Origin: Chloroflexota bacterium
GTDB lineage: Bacteria; Chloroflexota; Anaerolineae; Anaerolineales; VGOW01
DNA: 64,000 nucleotides
Direction of reading: 5' to 3'
Assembly (NCBI GenBank): GCA_016197225.1
Contig: JACPWC010000114.1
Span: 1 to 64,000 of the forward strand
The position numbers were made by a program, and so were the translations under genes. The notes under the pieces were generated by a model. The model saw nothing but the letters and a program-made list of their open reading frames with translations. It was not told the DNA's origin and searched no databases. Below are positions 22,902-32,574 of the stretch, in pieces; the first letter of the stretch is position 1; every line of letters begins with the position of its first letter.

Positions 22902-23492
22902 ATGATGCGCTTCGACCGTTTCAGCCAACAGGCTCAAGACACTGCCGCGCGCGCCTATGAAGTCTGCCAACGATATGGCCACAGCCAAATGGACAGTGAG
23001 CACATTCTCATGGCGCTACTCGAACAGCCGGACGGCGTCGTGCCTCGCGTACTTGGCAAGTTGTCCGTAGGTGTTGAACCAGCGAAACAGCGGCTCGACG
23101 AAGCCCTGCGGTCAATCCGGAACGCCAAAATTTTCGGCGGAGGACCAGGGCAGGTCTTCATCACCCCACGCGTGAAGCAAATCATTGACCTTTCCAACGA
23201 GGAAGCCAACTGGCTCAATGACGAATACATTTCCACCACACACATCTTTTTGGCGATCCTGTCAGAGCACGGCACGGCGGCCGCCAAAATTTTTGAAGAA
23301 ACCGGGGTCACGAAGGAACGAGCCTACGACTTCGTCAAACAAGAGTCGCCAGAGGCGGCTGGAAGCACACAGGCTATTGGAAAGGCAACTGCTTTGTCGC
23401 TGGAGGCCCTGTTGGCCATCGTCGAGCAATTGCCGCTGGAAGACGCTCGAAAACTTTACCAGCAATTGGGCGAACGATTGAACAAAGAGTAA
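22902..23492 (+). CDS. Stand-alone Clp N-terminal domain protein
   Basis: A 196-residue protein whose first about 155 residues are a double Clp-N repeat ([41 protein letters not shown], and a second copy [23 protein letters not shown]). It is closely parallel to the N-terminus of the full ClpC starting 13 nt downstream. It lacks both ATPase modules and instead ends in a short helical tail ([24 protein letters not shown]). It looks like a tandem duplication of the substrate- or adaptor-binding domain. It might compete for, or deliver, adaptors to ClpC; this is inference. ClpS, by contrast, is a different fold. Confidence 0.85.
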   Translation: MMRFDRFSQQAQDTAARAYEVCQRYGHSQMDSEHILMALLEQPDGVVPRVLGKLSVGVEPAKQRLDEALRSIRNAKIFGGGPGQVFITPRVKQIIDLSNEEANWLNDEYISTTHIFLAILSEHGTAAAKIFEETGVTKERAYDFVKQESPEAAGSTQAIGKATALSLEALLAIVEQLPLEDARKLYQQLGERLNKE

Positions 23493-23505
23493 AGGACACA
23501 TCACC

Positions 23506-25977
23506 ATGATGCGATTTGACCGATTCACCGAGCGCGCCCAGGATGCCGCCGCGCGCGCTTACGAAATCCTGCAACGATACAGCCACAACCAGGTGGACAC
23601 CGAACACATCCTGCTGGCTCTGCTCGAACAGCCCGACGGCGTGATCCCGCAAATTCTGGAGAAGCTGTCGGTGGACATCGAGTTGATCAAGCGCCGCATT
23701 GACGACGTGCTGAGGGCCAGCCCCAAGGTTGCCATTTACGGCGGCGGGGCCGGGCAGGTGTTCATCACCCCGCGCGTCAAGCGGATCATTGACCTGGCCA
23801 ACGAAGAAGCCAACCGGCTCAAGGACGAATACATCTCGACCGAGCACATCTTCCTGGCGATCCTGTCGGAGCGCAACACCGCTGTCGCCCGAATCTTGAG
23901 CGAAGCCGGCGTGACCAAAGAGCGGGTGAACGATGCCGTGAAAGACATTCGCGGCGGACAGCGGGTGACTGACCCTCAGGCCGAGACTCGCTATCGCACC
24001 CTCGAGAAGTACAGCCGCGACCTCACCGCCGCCGCCAAAGAGGGCAAGCTTGATCCAGTGATTGGCCGCGACGACGTGATCATGCGCGTCATTCAAATCC
24101 TGTCGCGCCGCACCAAAAACAATCCGGTGTTGATCGGCGAGGCGGGCGTGGGCAAGACCGCCGTCGTCGAAGGGCTGGCCCAGAAGATTGCCACCAACGA
24201 CGTGCCGGAAATTTTGCTCGGCAAGAAAGTGATCTCGCTCGACCTGGGCGCGATGATCGCCGGCAGCCGATTCCGGGGCGAGTTCGAGGAGCGGCTCAAG
24301 GCCGCCATTGAGGAGATTCAACGCTCGCAGGGCGACATCATTTTGTTCATTGACGAACTACACACGGTTGTTGGCGCGGGCGCGGCTCAGGGCGCGATGG
24401 ACGCCAGCAACATGCTCAAACCGGCGCTGGCGCGCGGCGAACTGCAATGTGTGGGCGCGACCACGCTCGACGAATATCGCAAGCACATCGAAAAGGACGC
24501 CGCCCTCGAACGGCGCTTCAGTCCGGTCTTCGTCGAAGAGCCGAGCGTCGAGGACACCATCGAAATGCTCAAGGGCCTGCGCGACCGCTACGAAGCGCAC
24601 CACAAGGTGACCATCACCGACTCGGCCCTGGAAGCGGCGGCCAAACTTTCGCAACGCTACGTCACCGAACGTTCACTGCCCGACAAAGCGATTGACTTGA
24701 TGGACGAAGCCGCCGCCAAGCTCCGGGTGGCCTTGTACTCTCTGCCGCCTGAACTCAAGGAATTGAAAGTGGACGTGGATCGCCTGCAAGCCGAAGAAGA
24801 CGCCGCCTCTGCCGCCCGCGATTACCAGCGGGCCGCCGAGATCAAAGTGCAACGCATCCGCCACGAAGACGACTTCAATCATAAACGCGACGCTTGGGAA
24901 GCCGAGCAACACCTTGACGAGAAGGTGGACGAGAAGGACATCGCCGCTGTGATCTCGCAGTGGACGGGCATCCCGTTGAACCAAATGCTGGAAACAGAGT
25001 CGGCCAAACTGTTGCACATGGAAGAGCGTTTGCACGAGCGCATCATCGGCCAGGATGCCGCCATCCATGCCCTGGCCGACGCCATCCGCCGCGCCCGCTC
25101 CGGCCTCAAGTCGCCCAAGCGGCCTATTGGCTCGTTCATCTTCCTCGGCTCGTCGGGCGTGGGCAAGACAGAACTGGCGAAGGCGCTGGCCGGATTCATG
25201 TTCGACGACGAAGACGCGCTGGTGCGGGTGGACATGAGCGAATACCGCGAGCAACACACAGTCAGCCGGCTCTTCGGGGCGCCGCCCGGCTACGTGGGCT
25301 ACGACGAAGGCGGCCAACTCACTGAGGCCGTCCGACGGCGGCCTTATCGCGTGGTGCTGTTCGACGAGATCGAAAAGGCCCACCCGGACATCTGGAACGC
25401 GCTTTTGCAAATTCTGGACGATGGCCGCCTGACCGACGGCCAGGGCCGCACGGTGGATTTCCGCAACACGGTGCTGATCATGACCAGCAACCTGGGCACT
25501 GAGTTTGTGCAGAAATCCGGCTCGCTGGGCTTTTTGCGGCACGGCGAAGATAGCAAAGAGGACGAGAACCACGAGAAGATCGAGAAGGCGCTCAAGTCCA
25601 CCTTCCGCCCCGAGTTCATCAACCGGGTGGACGAGATCATCATCTTCTCGCCGCTCAGCCTGGAAGATGTGGAGCGCATTGTGGAATTGCAGTTGAAGGA
25701 CATCCGCGACCGCATTGGCGAGCATGGCCTGAAACTGGAGTTGACCGAGGCCGCCCGCAAGTGGCTGGCCAAGCAGGGCTACGACAAAGCTTTCGGTGCG
25801 CGGCCACTGCGCCGGGCCTTGCAGAAGTTTGTGGAAAGCCCGCTCTCGGTGCAGATGTTGCGCGGCGATTTTGCTTCTGGTGACACGGTGACGGTGGACG
25901 TGAAGGAAGACCAGATCGAGTTCCGCAAAGGCGGCGACAGCATCCCGGTCGAGCAGATGCAGACGACGGAGGCGTAG
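23506..25977 (+). CDS. clpC: ATP-dependent Clp protease ATP-binding subunit ClpC
   Basis: An 823-residue Hsp100 unfoldase. It has a Clp-N double repeat (1-150), a first AAA domain with Walker [11 protein letters not shown] (about 210-219) and Walker B ILFIDELH, and a middle region with a UVR-like segment ([21 protein letters not shown]) as in ClpC rather than the long ClpB coil. The second AAA domain has [10 protein letters not shown] (about 547-556), [12 protein letters not shown], and a C-terminal D2-small domain. ClpC hexamers unfold substrates for ClpP in the cytoplasm. The preceding Clp-N gene is 13 nt upstream, so the two are co-transcribed. A strong terminator follows. No ClpP gene is in the window. 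Confidence 0.95.
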   Translation: MMRFDRFTERAQDAAARAYEILQRYSHNQVDTEHILLALLEQPDGVIPQILEKLSVDIELIKRRIDDVLRASPKVAIYGGGAGQVFITPRVKRIIDLANEEANRLKDEYISTEHIFLAILSERNTAVARILSEAGVTKERVNDAVKDIRGGQRVTDPQAETRYRTLEKYSRDLTAAAKEGKLDPVIGRDDVIMRVIQILSRRTKNNPVLIGEAGVGKTAVVEGLAQKIATNDVPEILLGKKVISLDLGAMIAGSRFRGEFEERLKAAIEEIQRSQGDIILFIDELHTVVGAGAAQGAMDASNMLKPALARGELQCVGATTLDEYRKHIEKDAALERRFSPVFVEEPSVEDTIEMLKGLRDRYEAHHKVTITDSALEAAAKLSQRYVTERSLPDKAIDLMDEAAAKLRVALYSLPPELKELKVDVDRLQAEEDAASAARDYQRAAEIKVQRIRHEDDFNHKRDAWEAEQHLDEKVDEKDIAAVISQWTGIPLNQMLETESAKLLHMEERLHERIIGQDAAIHALADAIRRARSGLKSPKRPIGSFIFLGSSGVGKTELAKALAGFMFDDEDALVRVDMSEYREQHTVSRLFGAPPGYVGYDEGGQLTEAVRRRPYRVVLFDEIEKAHPDIWNALLQILDDGRLTDGQGRTVDFRNTVLIMTSNLGTEFVQKSGSLGFLRHGEDSKEDENHEKIEKALKSTFRPEFINRVDEIIIFSPLSLEDVERIVELQLKDIRDRIGEHGLKLELTEAARKWLAKQGYDKAFGARPLRRALQKFVESPLSVQMLRGDFASGDTVTVDVKEDQIEFRKGGDSIPVEQMQTTEA

Positions 25978-26023
25978 TTTTTAGACAACGGATAGAGCGA
26001 ATAAAACGGATAATGGTTTTAGC

Positions 26024-26056
26024 AGAGACGACCCGGCGGGTCGTCTCTTTTTTTGT
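26024..26056 (+). terminator. Intrinsic terminator of clpC
   Basis: AGAGACGACCC (26024-26034) pairs with GGGTCGTCTCT (26038-26048) around a GGC loop, followed by a run of eight T. A CAACGGAT-type repeat (25986-26011) lies between the stop and this hairpin. Confidence 0.92.
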
Positions 26057-26132
26057 GGCGCCAGCGCCCTTCGGCTGCGGCCTGCAAACTACACGCAGGC
26101 CTCCGCTCAGGGTGCTACCTCGTAGGTGAGCG

Positions 26133-26849
26133 TCACAACCTTTTTGCCGCTACACCGACCAGATGGATTTTGAGCGACTTGGGAATCAATTGCTCCGCCC
26201 AAGCTGACAACCGAAATAACGACTCATTGAAAGCCGTGTAAGTCGGGTCAGGGATGAGGTGGAGTTGGAGGGTGAAGCCGACTCTGTTACAGAGGCGTTG
26301 AAGCGCCTTCGCCGTGTTAGCTTTGTACTGCACCGGAAACGTGTCGGCTTCGGAACGAGCGTAGAGATGGGGAACGAGTTTGCGTTGAAGAGCAGGTGCA
26401 AGTTTGCTCAGACGGTTGGCAATGAGAAGCGGGTGCAGAGCGTTAGGTGTGAGAAAGATGAAGAGGCCGCCCGGTTTGAGAATGCGCTGGATTTCATTGA
26501 AAACCGCCTCTGGCGCGGTCAGGTGTTCGAGCAACCACGAAGCGGTAACGACATCGAACGAGTTGGCCGAGAAGGGAAGTAAGTCGGCCAGGCCACACAA
26601 ACGACAAACGTCAGGCGTGCGATGATCGAGGAGAGAGTCAAGGTCGGGGTCGAGGGCGGCGGCTAAACCGACGTGAAAGCGAATCCGTTCAATCAGTCCG
26701 CCGCGCCCGCCGCCGAGGTCGAGCAATCGAGTCTGCGGTGAAATCGAGTCGCGAACGAGCCGCTCGTAAACGTCGCCACTCGGTTGCCAGCCGGGGTTGA
26801 GGGCGCGGTAACGGTTGCGGTATTCGTTTTGGCGGTCGAGGGGAAGCAC
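26133..26849 (-). CDS. Class I SAM-dependent methyltransferase
   Basis: A 238-residue methyltransferase starting with GTG at 26849. The SAM-binding motif is TRLLDLGGGRGGLIER, followed by ALDPDLDSLL (acidic loop), LPFSANSFDVVTASWLLEHL and KPGGLFIFLTPN. The C-terminal half is basic and helical, with RLSAWAEQLIPKSLKIHLVGVA. This resembles the UbiE/Coq5-like or glycan-linked methyltransferases, but the substrate cannot be told. The start lies 1 nt after the stop of the Uma2 gene, so it is the last gene of a minus-strand unit from about 32.5 kb down. Confidence 0.85.
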   Translation of the reverse strand: MLPLDRQNEYRNRYRALNPGWQPSGDVYERLVRDSISPQTRLLDLGGGRGGLIERIRFHVGLAAALDPDLDSLLDHRTPDVCRLCGLADLLPFSANSFDVVTASWLLEHLTAPEAVFNEIQRILKPGGLFIFLTPNALHPLLIANRLSKLAPALQRKLVPHLYARSEADTFPVQYKANTAKALQRLCNRVGFTLQLHLIPDPTYTAFNESLFRLSAWAEQLIPKSLKIHLVGVAAKRL

Positions 26850-26850
26850 G

Positions 26851-27510
26851 TCAGGCCAGCAGGTTGCGCAGTGCGCGCTGGCGCTCGGTCGAGTCGAAGA
26901 GGGCTAGCACCGGAATGGCAAAACCGGGGATGGCGGCGCTCTTGAGCGTTGCGTTGTTGGCGCTGTCTGTTTTCACGGCCAGTTTGTAGGCTTCGCCATC
27001 AAGCAGGTATTGTTCAACCGTCTGGGCTTCGGGATCGATGATCCAATATTCGGCCACGCCGTGGGCCGCATAATCTTCAAACTTCACGCCGCGATCAACA
27101 TTAGCAGTGCTGTCGGAAAGCACTTCGGCGATGAAGTCCGGGGCAGGGAAGCGCAACTGATCTGGTCGTAAATGCGCCGCCTTCTCTTTGCCGAAGAAAC
27201 AGACATCCGGTTCATAGTCGTTGCGCGTGAGAGAGATCATCAATTTTTCATGACCAGTAATGCCGAGATTATTCTTCCCTGCGAAAGCGGCAATCAGTTG
27301 GTATAAAGCCCCTGAAAACTCGTTGTGCATCAATTTGACTGGCGAGTGCATTACAACTTCTCCATTGATAAATTCAACTTTGTCGCCTTCTTTGACGGTT
27401 TCGTAGAACGCCTGTCGCTTGCGCTGTTCTTCGGCGAGTGTGGCTTCCAACTGCTGAATGTACTTCGGCAGTTTTGGCGAGCGGATGAGAGGGTCAAGCA
27501 CTGCTTCCAT
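26851..27510 (-). CDS. Uma2-family (DUF820) putative endonuclease
   Basis: A 219-residue Uma2 protein, the second in the window. The N-terminal helix (KLPKYIQQLEATLAEEQRKR) leads to VEFINGEVVMHSPVKLMHNE, then YEPDVCFFGKEK with the catalytic-type Asp, PDFIAEVLSDSTA, and KFEDYAAHGVAEYWIIDPEA before a terminal YLLDGEAYKLAVK. It keeps the full PD-(D/E)XK-type residue set of the family. The function of Uma2 proteins is not established. It sits between the PilZ gene (21-nt gap) and a methyltransferase (1-nt gap), so it is transcribed with them. It is not closely similar to the Uma2 gene at 7222. Confidence 0.88.
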   Translation of the reverse strand: MEAVLDPLIRSPKLPKYIQQLEATLAEEQRKRQAFYETVKEGDKVEFINGEVVMHSPVKLMHNEFSGALYQLIAAFAGKNNLGITGHEKLMISLTRNDYEPDVCFFGKEKAAHLRPDQLRFPAPDFIAEVLSDSTANVDRGVKFEDYAAHGVAEYWIIDPEAQTVEQYLLDGEAYKLAVKTDSANNATLKSAAIPGFAIPVLALFDSTERQRALRNLLA

Positions 27511-27531
27511 CGGTCAATCTCCGAGTTGATT

Positions 27532-28188
27532 CTACACCATGTCCAATTCGTTTAGAATCTCAGTGCGGCGTTGAGAGATATAGTTGGTGACGGCGCTGGC
27601 AAGGTGCGAAGCCTGGGAGAAATCAATGCCGGCCCGGAATGAATCGCCGATGGTCTTGAGGTAAACCACCGTCCCCGAAAATTCAAGTTGGGCGTTCGGG
27701 AGTTGAAAGGAGGCCTGCACCGTCGTCTGACGTTTGAGGAGGTGATCAACGCCGGGCGTGGCAAGGTGAACGCCCACGCCGTCCATGGAAATGTCAATCA
27801 GGCCGCCGTTGAGGGTCTGGCCGCCAACCCGGATCGTCACCAGGCCGGACTCTTTTGGCTCAACGCGCACGATGGCCCGCTCGCCAATCTTGCGGCCCGC
27901 GTACAAAAAGTTTGCCAGAGCCACCGTGCCCGCCGCCTTGTCCAGTTCAACGACTGTGGCGCTGGCAGCCTCATCAAGTTCGGCGCAGAGGATGTAAGTG
28001 TGGCCTTCAAGCCCCAAGCAGGCCGCCTGGCGCTTCTGAACTTTGAGAGTCGCCAGGCCGTCGCCGACTTTTACCAAAGAGGCAGTGGTGATAATGGGCA
28101 AGCCTTTGTAGCCGTTGAGAAGTTCAACGTCGGCGCCGGCCCTTGCCGCCCGCTCCAGACCAAAGAGAATTTGGTCGCCCTGTCTCAT
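27532..28188 (-). CDS. PilZ-domain protein, putative cyclic-di-GMP effector
   Basis: A 218-residue protein with an N-terminal YcgR-like barrel and a C-terminal PilZ domain (TIRVGGQTLNGGLIDISMDGVGVHL, the DxSxxG-type element, then QASFQLPNAQLEFSGTVVYLKTIGDSFRAGIDF). PilZ domains bind cyclic di-GMP through an upstream RxxxR and this DxSxxG motif; the Arg pair is represented by RVEPKESG and is not a clean match. Its ATG overlaps the stop of the shifted recN tail (ATGA), which shows it was translated coupled to intact recN. The output is probably envelope or motility control, but no such genes are nearby. Confidence 0.8.
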   Translation of the reverse strand: MRQGDQILFGLERAARAGADVELLNGYKGLPIITTASLVKVGDGLATLKVQKRQAACLGLEGHTYILCAELDEAASATVVELDKAAGTVALANFLYAGRKIGERAIVRVEPKESGLVTIRVGGQTLNGGLIDISMDGVGVHLATPGVDHLLKRQTTVQASFQLPNAQLEFSGTVVYLKTIGDSFRAGIDFSQASHLASAVTNYISQRRTEILNELDMV

Positions 28189-29812
28189 TTTTCTCGCCCC
28201 GCTTTTTCGGCCCCCACCATCTTCAACAATTCTTCTGCGCTTTGCCGGGTAGCTTCACCCTCGGTGCCCAGCATCTGGGTAATCTCTTCCACGCGCTCGG
28301 CGGCGGAAAGCGGTTGCACTTCGGTGGTGGTGCGCCCACCACCGCCCCCACCCGCCCGCCGATGCCCTGATCAATCTCGTCGAAGATCAGGGTGGGCGTG
28401 CGGTCGGCGCGGGCCAGCACCCCTTGGAGGGCCAGCATCAGCCGCGCCGTTTCGCCGCCGGAGGCGATCTTCACCAACGGTTTTAATCCCTCACCGGGGT
28501 TGGGCGCAATGAGAAATTCGATACGGTCAATGCCGGTGCTGTCAAAGGCCACCCGCTTATCCTTGTTCACCAGCGCCCCGTCGTCGGCTTCCTCCCACTG
28601 CACGTCCACGCCAAATCTGGCCCCTTCCATTCGCAGGTCGCCCAGTTCGGCTTCGATGCCTTGCGCCAGCCGTTCGCCTGCCTCGCGCCGCACCGCCGAC
28701 AGCGCCTGCCCCAGCTTGCCGAGCTTTTTCAGCATGGCCTCTTCCTGTTTTCGCAGAGCTTCGATGCGTTCGCCGGCGTGGGTGATGCCTTCGAGGTCGG
28801 CCTGAGCCTTTTCGCCGAAGGCGTTGACGTCCTCTATCGTGTCCCCGTATTTGCGTTGGAGCGACTTGATCAGGTCAATTCGTTCTTCCACCTGATCGAG
28901 CCGTTTGGGGTTGAACTCGATGGCTTCGCGGTAGCCGCGCAAGTCACGCGCCAGTTCAGTGAGTTGTTCGGAAAGGGATTGGGCAGTGTCACGGTGCTGT
29001 TCGAGAGTCGGGTCAATCTTGGCCAGGCTGTTGAGGGCACGAACGGCCTGCCCCAGCAAGTCGGTGGCAGAGTGTTGATCATCCACCCCCTCAGCGGCGG
29101 CGACAATAGCTTCGTCAGCCAGAGCGGCCAGCTTTTCGGCATTTGCCAGCCGCGTTCGTTCTTCGAGCAACACTTTGTCTTCGCCGGGCTTGAGCTTGGC
29201 CGACTCAATTTCGTTGATCTGAAAGGTGAGCAGGTCGGTGCGGCGGGCGGCATCTTTCTCGCCGCGCACCAGTTCGCCAAGTTCGTGGCGCACGCCGTTG
29301 AGTTCGCGGACGGCGGTTGCCAGTTCGGCGCGTTGCGACTCTAAACCGGCATAACGGTCGAGCAGGTAGACATGCTCGCGCACGCGCAGAAGCGAGAGAT
29401 GCTCGGACTGGCCGTGAATGTCCACCAGTTGCTGGCCGATCTCTTTGAGGATGGCCAGGCTGACGGTGCGCCCGTTGACCCGGCAGACGTTGCGGCCTTC
29501 GCGGCGGACTTCACGGGCGAGCGTCAACGCTTGCCCGTCACCTTCATCCTGCAATTCTTCTCGTTCGAGAATCGGGTCAACCGCCGTTTTTAGTTCGGCG
29601 TCGAGTGTGAACACACCCTCGAGCCGGGCGACCTCGGCCCCGGCCCGCACCATTGTCGCGTCGCTTCGCCCGCCCAACAGCAAACTGACGGCGTCAATGA
29701 TGATGGACTTGCCCGCGCCGGTCTCGCCCGTCAGAACGTTGAAGCCGGGGGCGAACGTCAGTGTCAGGTTGTCTATGATGGCAAAGTTGGTGATGGTGAG
29801 TTCGGTGAGCAT
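28185..29812 (-). pseudogene. recN: recN, internally deleted and frameshifted
   Basis: A RecN DNA-repair ATPase (SMC-like). The N-terminal part is intact: Walker A GETGAGKSIIIDAV, the coiled-coil arms, the signature IASGGETARLMLALQG, and Walker B TLIFDEIDQGIGGRVGAVVG. After GAVVG the frame runs into unrelated text and stops at 28223. In the +1 frame the genuine tail resumes directly (GRTTTEVQPLSAAERVEEIT to EKAGREK) and ends at 28185, where its TGA overlaps the PilZ start. About 35-40 residues, including the THLPQ switch His, are missing. The break lies in a GGTGGTGG/CCACCACC hairpin (28323-28343). Either the gene is dead or the assembly collapsed here. Confidence 0.9.
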
Positions 29813-29819
29813 AAGCCAA

Positions 29820-29880
29820 TTCTCAATTCACAATGCACATTTCTCATTTGAGCCTTGAGCATTGCGAATTGTGCATTGTC
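29820..29880. repeat. Quasi-palindrome between zinc-finger gene and recN
   Basis: Words AATTCTCAATTCACAATGCAC and TGCGAATTGTGCATTGT (about 29820-29877) are inverted and partly repeated. The spacer lies between two genes of the same unit. Confidence 0.65.
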
Positions 29881-30427
29881 AGTTGATGCGAATGCCTCTC
29901 AGCCGGTAATAAAGTGTGCTGGCGCACATGACGACGTAGACGATGAGCCAAAGTGAGCTGAAGAGCGAACCGAAGCTCAGGCCCGAATCGCCGCCGGCGA
30001 ACAGGCTGAACACCAGCACGATCAGCGGCAGGGCGCAGAGGGGCAGTGCGCCCAACACCACGCCGCCGACGGCGGCCCAGGGCAAATACTTGCCCCGCCG
30101 CTTTTGCACGGCCCGGAAGATCACTTCGGCGATCACGCCGCCGGCCATCGGCGAAAGAAAGAACACGAACCAGCCCAGCCGGGTGATCAGCGCCCCGGCC
30201 AGGCCGGAGAGAAAGGCCGAGACCACGGCGGCGATCACATAGTCGTACCACAGCGCCGTTTCAAAGATTTGTTGTTGCTGGTTCACGCACTCCGGGCAAC
30301 GGTAGCCGGTGGGCATCCGCCGGGCGCACTTGACGCAGATGGGCTTGCCGCATTTGTTACAGCGCAAAGATGTTTCGCGGTCGGGGTGGTTGGCGCAGAA
30401 GATACTTTCTGAAGTTTCAACAGTCAT
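29879..30427 (-). CDS. B-box-type zinc-finger membrane protein
   Basis: A 182-residue protein. Residues about 10-48 form a zinc-binding B-box-like motif with regular Cys/His spacing (CANHPDRETSLRCNKCGKPI, then CVKCARR and YRCPECV). The remainder has four hydrophobic spans (about 60-82, 84-105, 118-142 and 152-172). Such zinc-finger membrane proteins with rhomboid-like or short helical bundles are common in Chloroflexota and Firmicutes, but their function is unknown. It lies between recN and nadK on the same strand; both gaps carry quasi-palindromes. Confidence 0.82.
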   Translation of the reverse strand: MTVETSESIFCANHPDRETSLRCNKCGKPICVKCARRMPTGYRCPECVNQQQQIFETALWYDYVIAAVVSAFLSGLAGALITRLGWFVFFLSPMAGGVIAEVIFRAVQKRRGKYLPWAAVGGVVLGALPLCALPLIVLVFSLFAGGDSGLSFGSLFSSLWLIVYVVMCASTLYYRLRGIRIN

Positions 30428-30428
30428 A

Positions 30429-30508
30429 AAAAGTAATACTCAATACAGAATACTCAATACTCAATAGTTGGTTGTTATTTAGTATTGAGTACTGGGTATT
30501 GAGTATTG
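30429..30508. repeat. AGTATTGAGTA-word quasi-palindrome
   Basis: AATACTCAATAC and its complement GTATTGAGTATT repeat in both orientations, centred near 30470, filling the spacer between nadK and the zinc-finger gene. Confidence 0.8.
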
Positions 30509-30513
30509 ATAAT

Positions 30514-31374
30514 TCATTTAGCCTTATCCGCCGTCGGGTTCTGGGTCATCCGGTCGGCTAGAGTCTTATAGAAGTGAGTGGGCGGCGTGATGCGCACAAA
30601 ACGGGCGACGTAGCGGCTCGTCCTGGCCCGCAACAGGTCTTGATCGCGCAGGGGCACACTTTGCTGGCCGTCTATGCTGAAGACGGCCTGGTGATCGGTG
30701 CGCACGGCGATCTCGACGACGATGTCGGGCGGCAGAATAATGGCCCGATCCAGCGAAAGGTGAGGGGCGATGGGCACCAGCAAAATACTTTTAGCCTCCG
30801 GCGACAACACCGGGCCGCCCGCGGCCATTGCATAAGCCGTCGAACCGGTGGGTGTAGCCGCAATCAATCCGTCGGCCACGTAAGTGGTCAGCGGCGTATC
30901 GTTGACGGAAGTTTGCAGACGAATAGGCCGCACCACCGTGCCGCGCGAGACCACCAATTCGTTCAACACTTCGTAAGCGCGCAAAGTGACGCCGTTCTGG
31001 CAATGCGAGACGCTCAACATCATTCGCTCTTCAAGCCAGAAGTCGCCGCACAACATCCGCCGCAGAACGTCGGGCCAGTCGTCGGGCTGGGCATCCATCA
31101 GAAAGCCGAGCCGCCCCAGGTTGACGCCCAACACCGGTTGGTTGTTGAACGCGCCGAGTCGGCCAACCCGGAGCATGGTGCCGTCGCCGCCGAGGGCGAT
31201 GAGCATGTCGGCTTCCCCGGCGCTGGCGCGTTTGGCCTTGTCGTCAATTGAACTGTATTCGGCCAGAGCGCCCTGTTTCTGAATGAAGGCCGTCATCTCT
31301 TCAGCCAGCCCCAACGACTCGTGAACTTTGGGATGGTGAAAGATGACAAAGCGTTTCGGCGGAGTCGGAGTCAC
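30514..31374 (-). CDS. nadK: NAD kinase
   Basis: A 286-residue ATP-NAD kinase that makes NADP. The family landmarks are in order: ADMLIALGGDGTMLR (GGDGT), GVNLGRLGFLMD, the NE/D-type segment EVLNELVVSRG, and TYVADGLIAATPTGSTAYAMAAGGPVLSP. The C-terminus carries DHQAVFSIDGQQSVPL. The active site Asp in GGDG is present. It lies upstream of the zinc-finger membrane protein and recN in the same direction; nadK-recN linkage is widespread in bacteria. A 30-nt gap separates it from the DUF2270 fusion gene, which is probably first in the unit. Confidence 0.96.
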   Translation of the reverse strand: MTPTPPKRFVIFHHPKVHESLGLAEEMTAFIQKQGALAEYSSIDDKAKRASAGEADMLIALGGDGTMLRVGRLGAFNNQPVLGVNLGRLGFLMDAQPDDWPDVLRRMLCGDFWLEERMMLSVSHCQNGVTLRAYEVLNELVVSRGTVVRPIRLQTSVNDTPLTTYVADGLIAATPTGSTAYAMAAGGPVLSPEAKSILLVPIAPHLSLDRAIILPPDIVVEIAVRTDHQAVFSIDGQQSVPLRDQDLLRARTSRYVARFVRITPPTHFYKTLADRMTQNPTADKAK

Positions 31375-31404
31375 GGCTTGAATTATAACGGAGAACGGGG
31401 GCGG

Positions 31405-32493
31405 TTATTCGTTGAGCGATTGGAAGCCGCGCCCAAGAATTTCCTGCGCCGGGGCGACGATGATGAAGGCGTTGGGGTCCTGCGCCTTCACCAGCGCCTT
31501 GAGTTGAGGCATTTCGGTGACAGTGACGGCGATCATTAGCACGTCACGCTCCTGCCGGGCGTACATGCCTTTGCCGTGCAGCGCGGTGACGCCGCGCTTC
31601 AACTCTTTGAGGATGCTGTCGGCAACTTCCTGTGGCCGGGCCGAGATAACGAGCGCCAGCAATTGTTGGCGCTTGCGCCCCGGGCGTTGCGAGGCGCGGG
31701 TCGAGCTTCGCGTTTCCGAGATCGTCTCCGACACTTCCATGGCTCGCCACAAATTGCTGAGGATGGGGAACTCGCCCCACTTGGGCAGAACTTCGCCGGT
31801 GGCTTGACTCAGGCCCGCGGTGCCAAAGCCGATGAGGAACAGGGCGCCGTTGTAGATCAGACCGGCCACCAACATGGCCCAGCCCGGCACCGGGCCAAGC
31901 GCCGACCGTTCGATAAACTCGGTTAATGAGATGGCCGGGACTGGATGCAAGAAGCTTTTCAACACCCAGGCGGCGGCGAGGATGAAGAAGATCCACATAT
32001 AGTTGCGGCGGAAGCGGCGGCCAAACGCTTCCCACATGCTGATGGGGAAGTCTGGATGCAACAAACTTTCGGCCAGGCTCTCGGCCCAGTCGGCGCTGGG
32101 CGAGAAGGGCGGAACGAGCATGGCGGCGAAGAAGTCGGTCTCCATCAGGCGCACGCGATACGACCACAGTTCGTAATAACGATAGCGCCGGGCTTCGATC
32201 CACAGAAAGAGCGTGACCAACAAAGTGTCGAGGATGATGACGCCGTAATGATGATTGGGGTCGGAGAGGGCGAAGGAGATGGCGGCCCCGGCGGCGACGA
32301 CGGCCCAGTTGGTAGTGGTGTCCAGCCGGGTGCGCCAGGCGTTCGAGCGTTGAATCTCGCCGCGATAAAAATGCACCATGGCCGTGTTGAACTCGGCCGG
32401 GCGCATTTGATAGCCGCGAAACGACCACACCGGTTCGCTGGGCCGCGTTGTCTCGGCGTCGTTATCAGGGTTGGGCGAGTCAGGCTGAGTCAT
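31405..32493 (-). CDS. DUF2270 membrane protein fused to a DUF2179 domain
   Basis: A 362-residue protein started at the ATG at 32493. Residues 30-235 match DUF2270: MVHFYRGEIQRSNAWRTRLD, a first span pair (AVVAAGAAISFAL, VIILDTLLVTLFLWIEARRYRYYELWSYRVRLME), and two further spans around 165-185 and 205-230. After a basic linker, residues about 275-362 form a DUF2179-like domain as found at the end of YitT proteins (QQLLALVISARPQEVADSIL, GMYARQERDVLMIAVTV, DPNAFIIVAPAQEILGRGF). That domain family may bind a nucleotide second messenger. The fusion suggests a ligand-gated membrane protein, which is inference. It is the first gene of the minus-strand unit with nadK. Confidence 0.82.
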   Translation of the reverse strand: MTQPDSPNPDNDAETTRPSEPVWSFRGYQMRPAEFNTAMVHFYRGEIQRSNAWRTRLDTTTNWAVVAAGAAISFALSDPNHHYGVIILDTLLVTLFLWIEARRYRYYELWSYRVRLMETDFFAAMLVPPFSPSADWAESLAESLLHPDFPISMWEAFGRRFRRNYMWIFFILAAAWVLKSFLHPVPAISLTEFIERSALGPVPGWAMLVAGLIYNGALFLIGFGTAGLSQATGEVLPKWGEFPILSNLWRAMEVSETISETRSSTRASQRPGRKRQQLLALVISARPQEVADSILKELKRGVTALHGKGMYARQERDVLMIAVTVTEMPQLKALVKAQDPNAFIIVAPAQEILGRGFQSLNE

Positions 32494-32529
32494 AGATTGT
32501 GATGAGATTATAGCGGAGAATGGTGAATC

Positions 32530-32559
32530 AAAAGACCCGCTGAGTTCAACGGGTCTTTT
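32530..32559. terminator. Bidirectional terminator downstream of tRNA-Lys
   Basis: AAAAGACCCG (32530-32539) pairs exactly with CGGGTCTTTT (32550-32559). On the minus strand it is the tRNA-Lys terminator, ending in TTTT. Confidence 0.88.
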
Positions 32560-32574
32560 GCGCATCGGGCGAAG

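Noticed and set aside
23374-24321. 315-codon minus-strand frame over clpC
   Set aside because: Antisense to conserved ClpC motifs; a typical shadow in GC-rich DNA.
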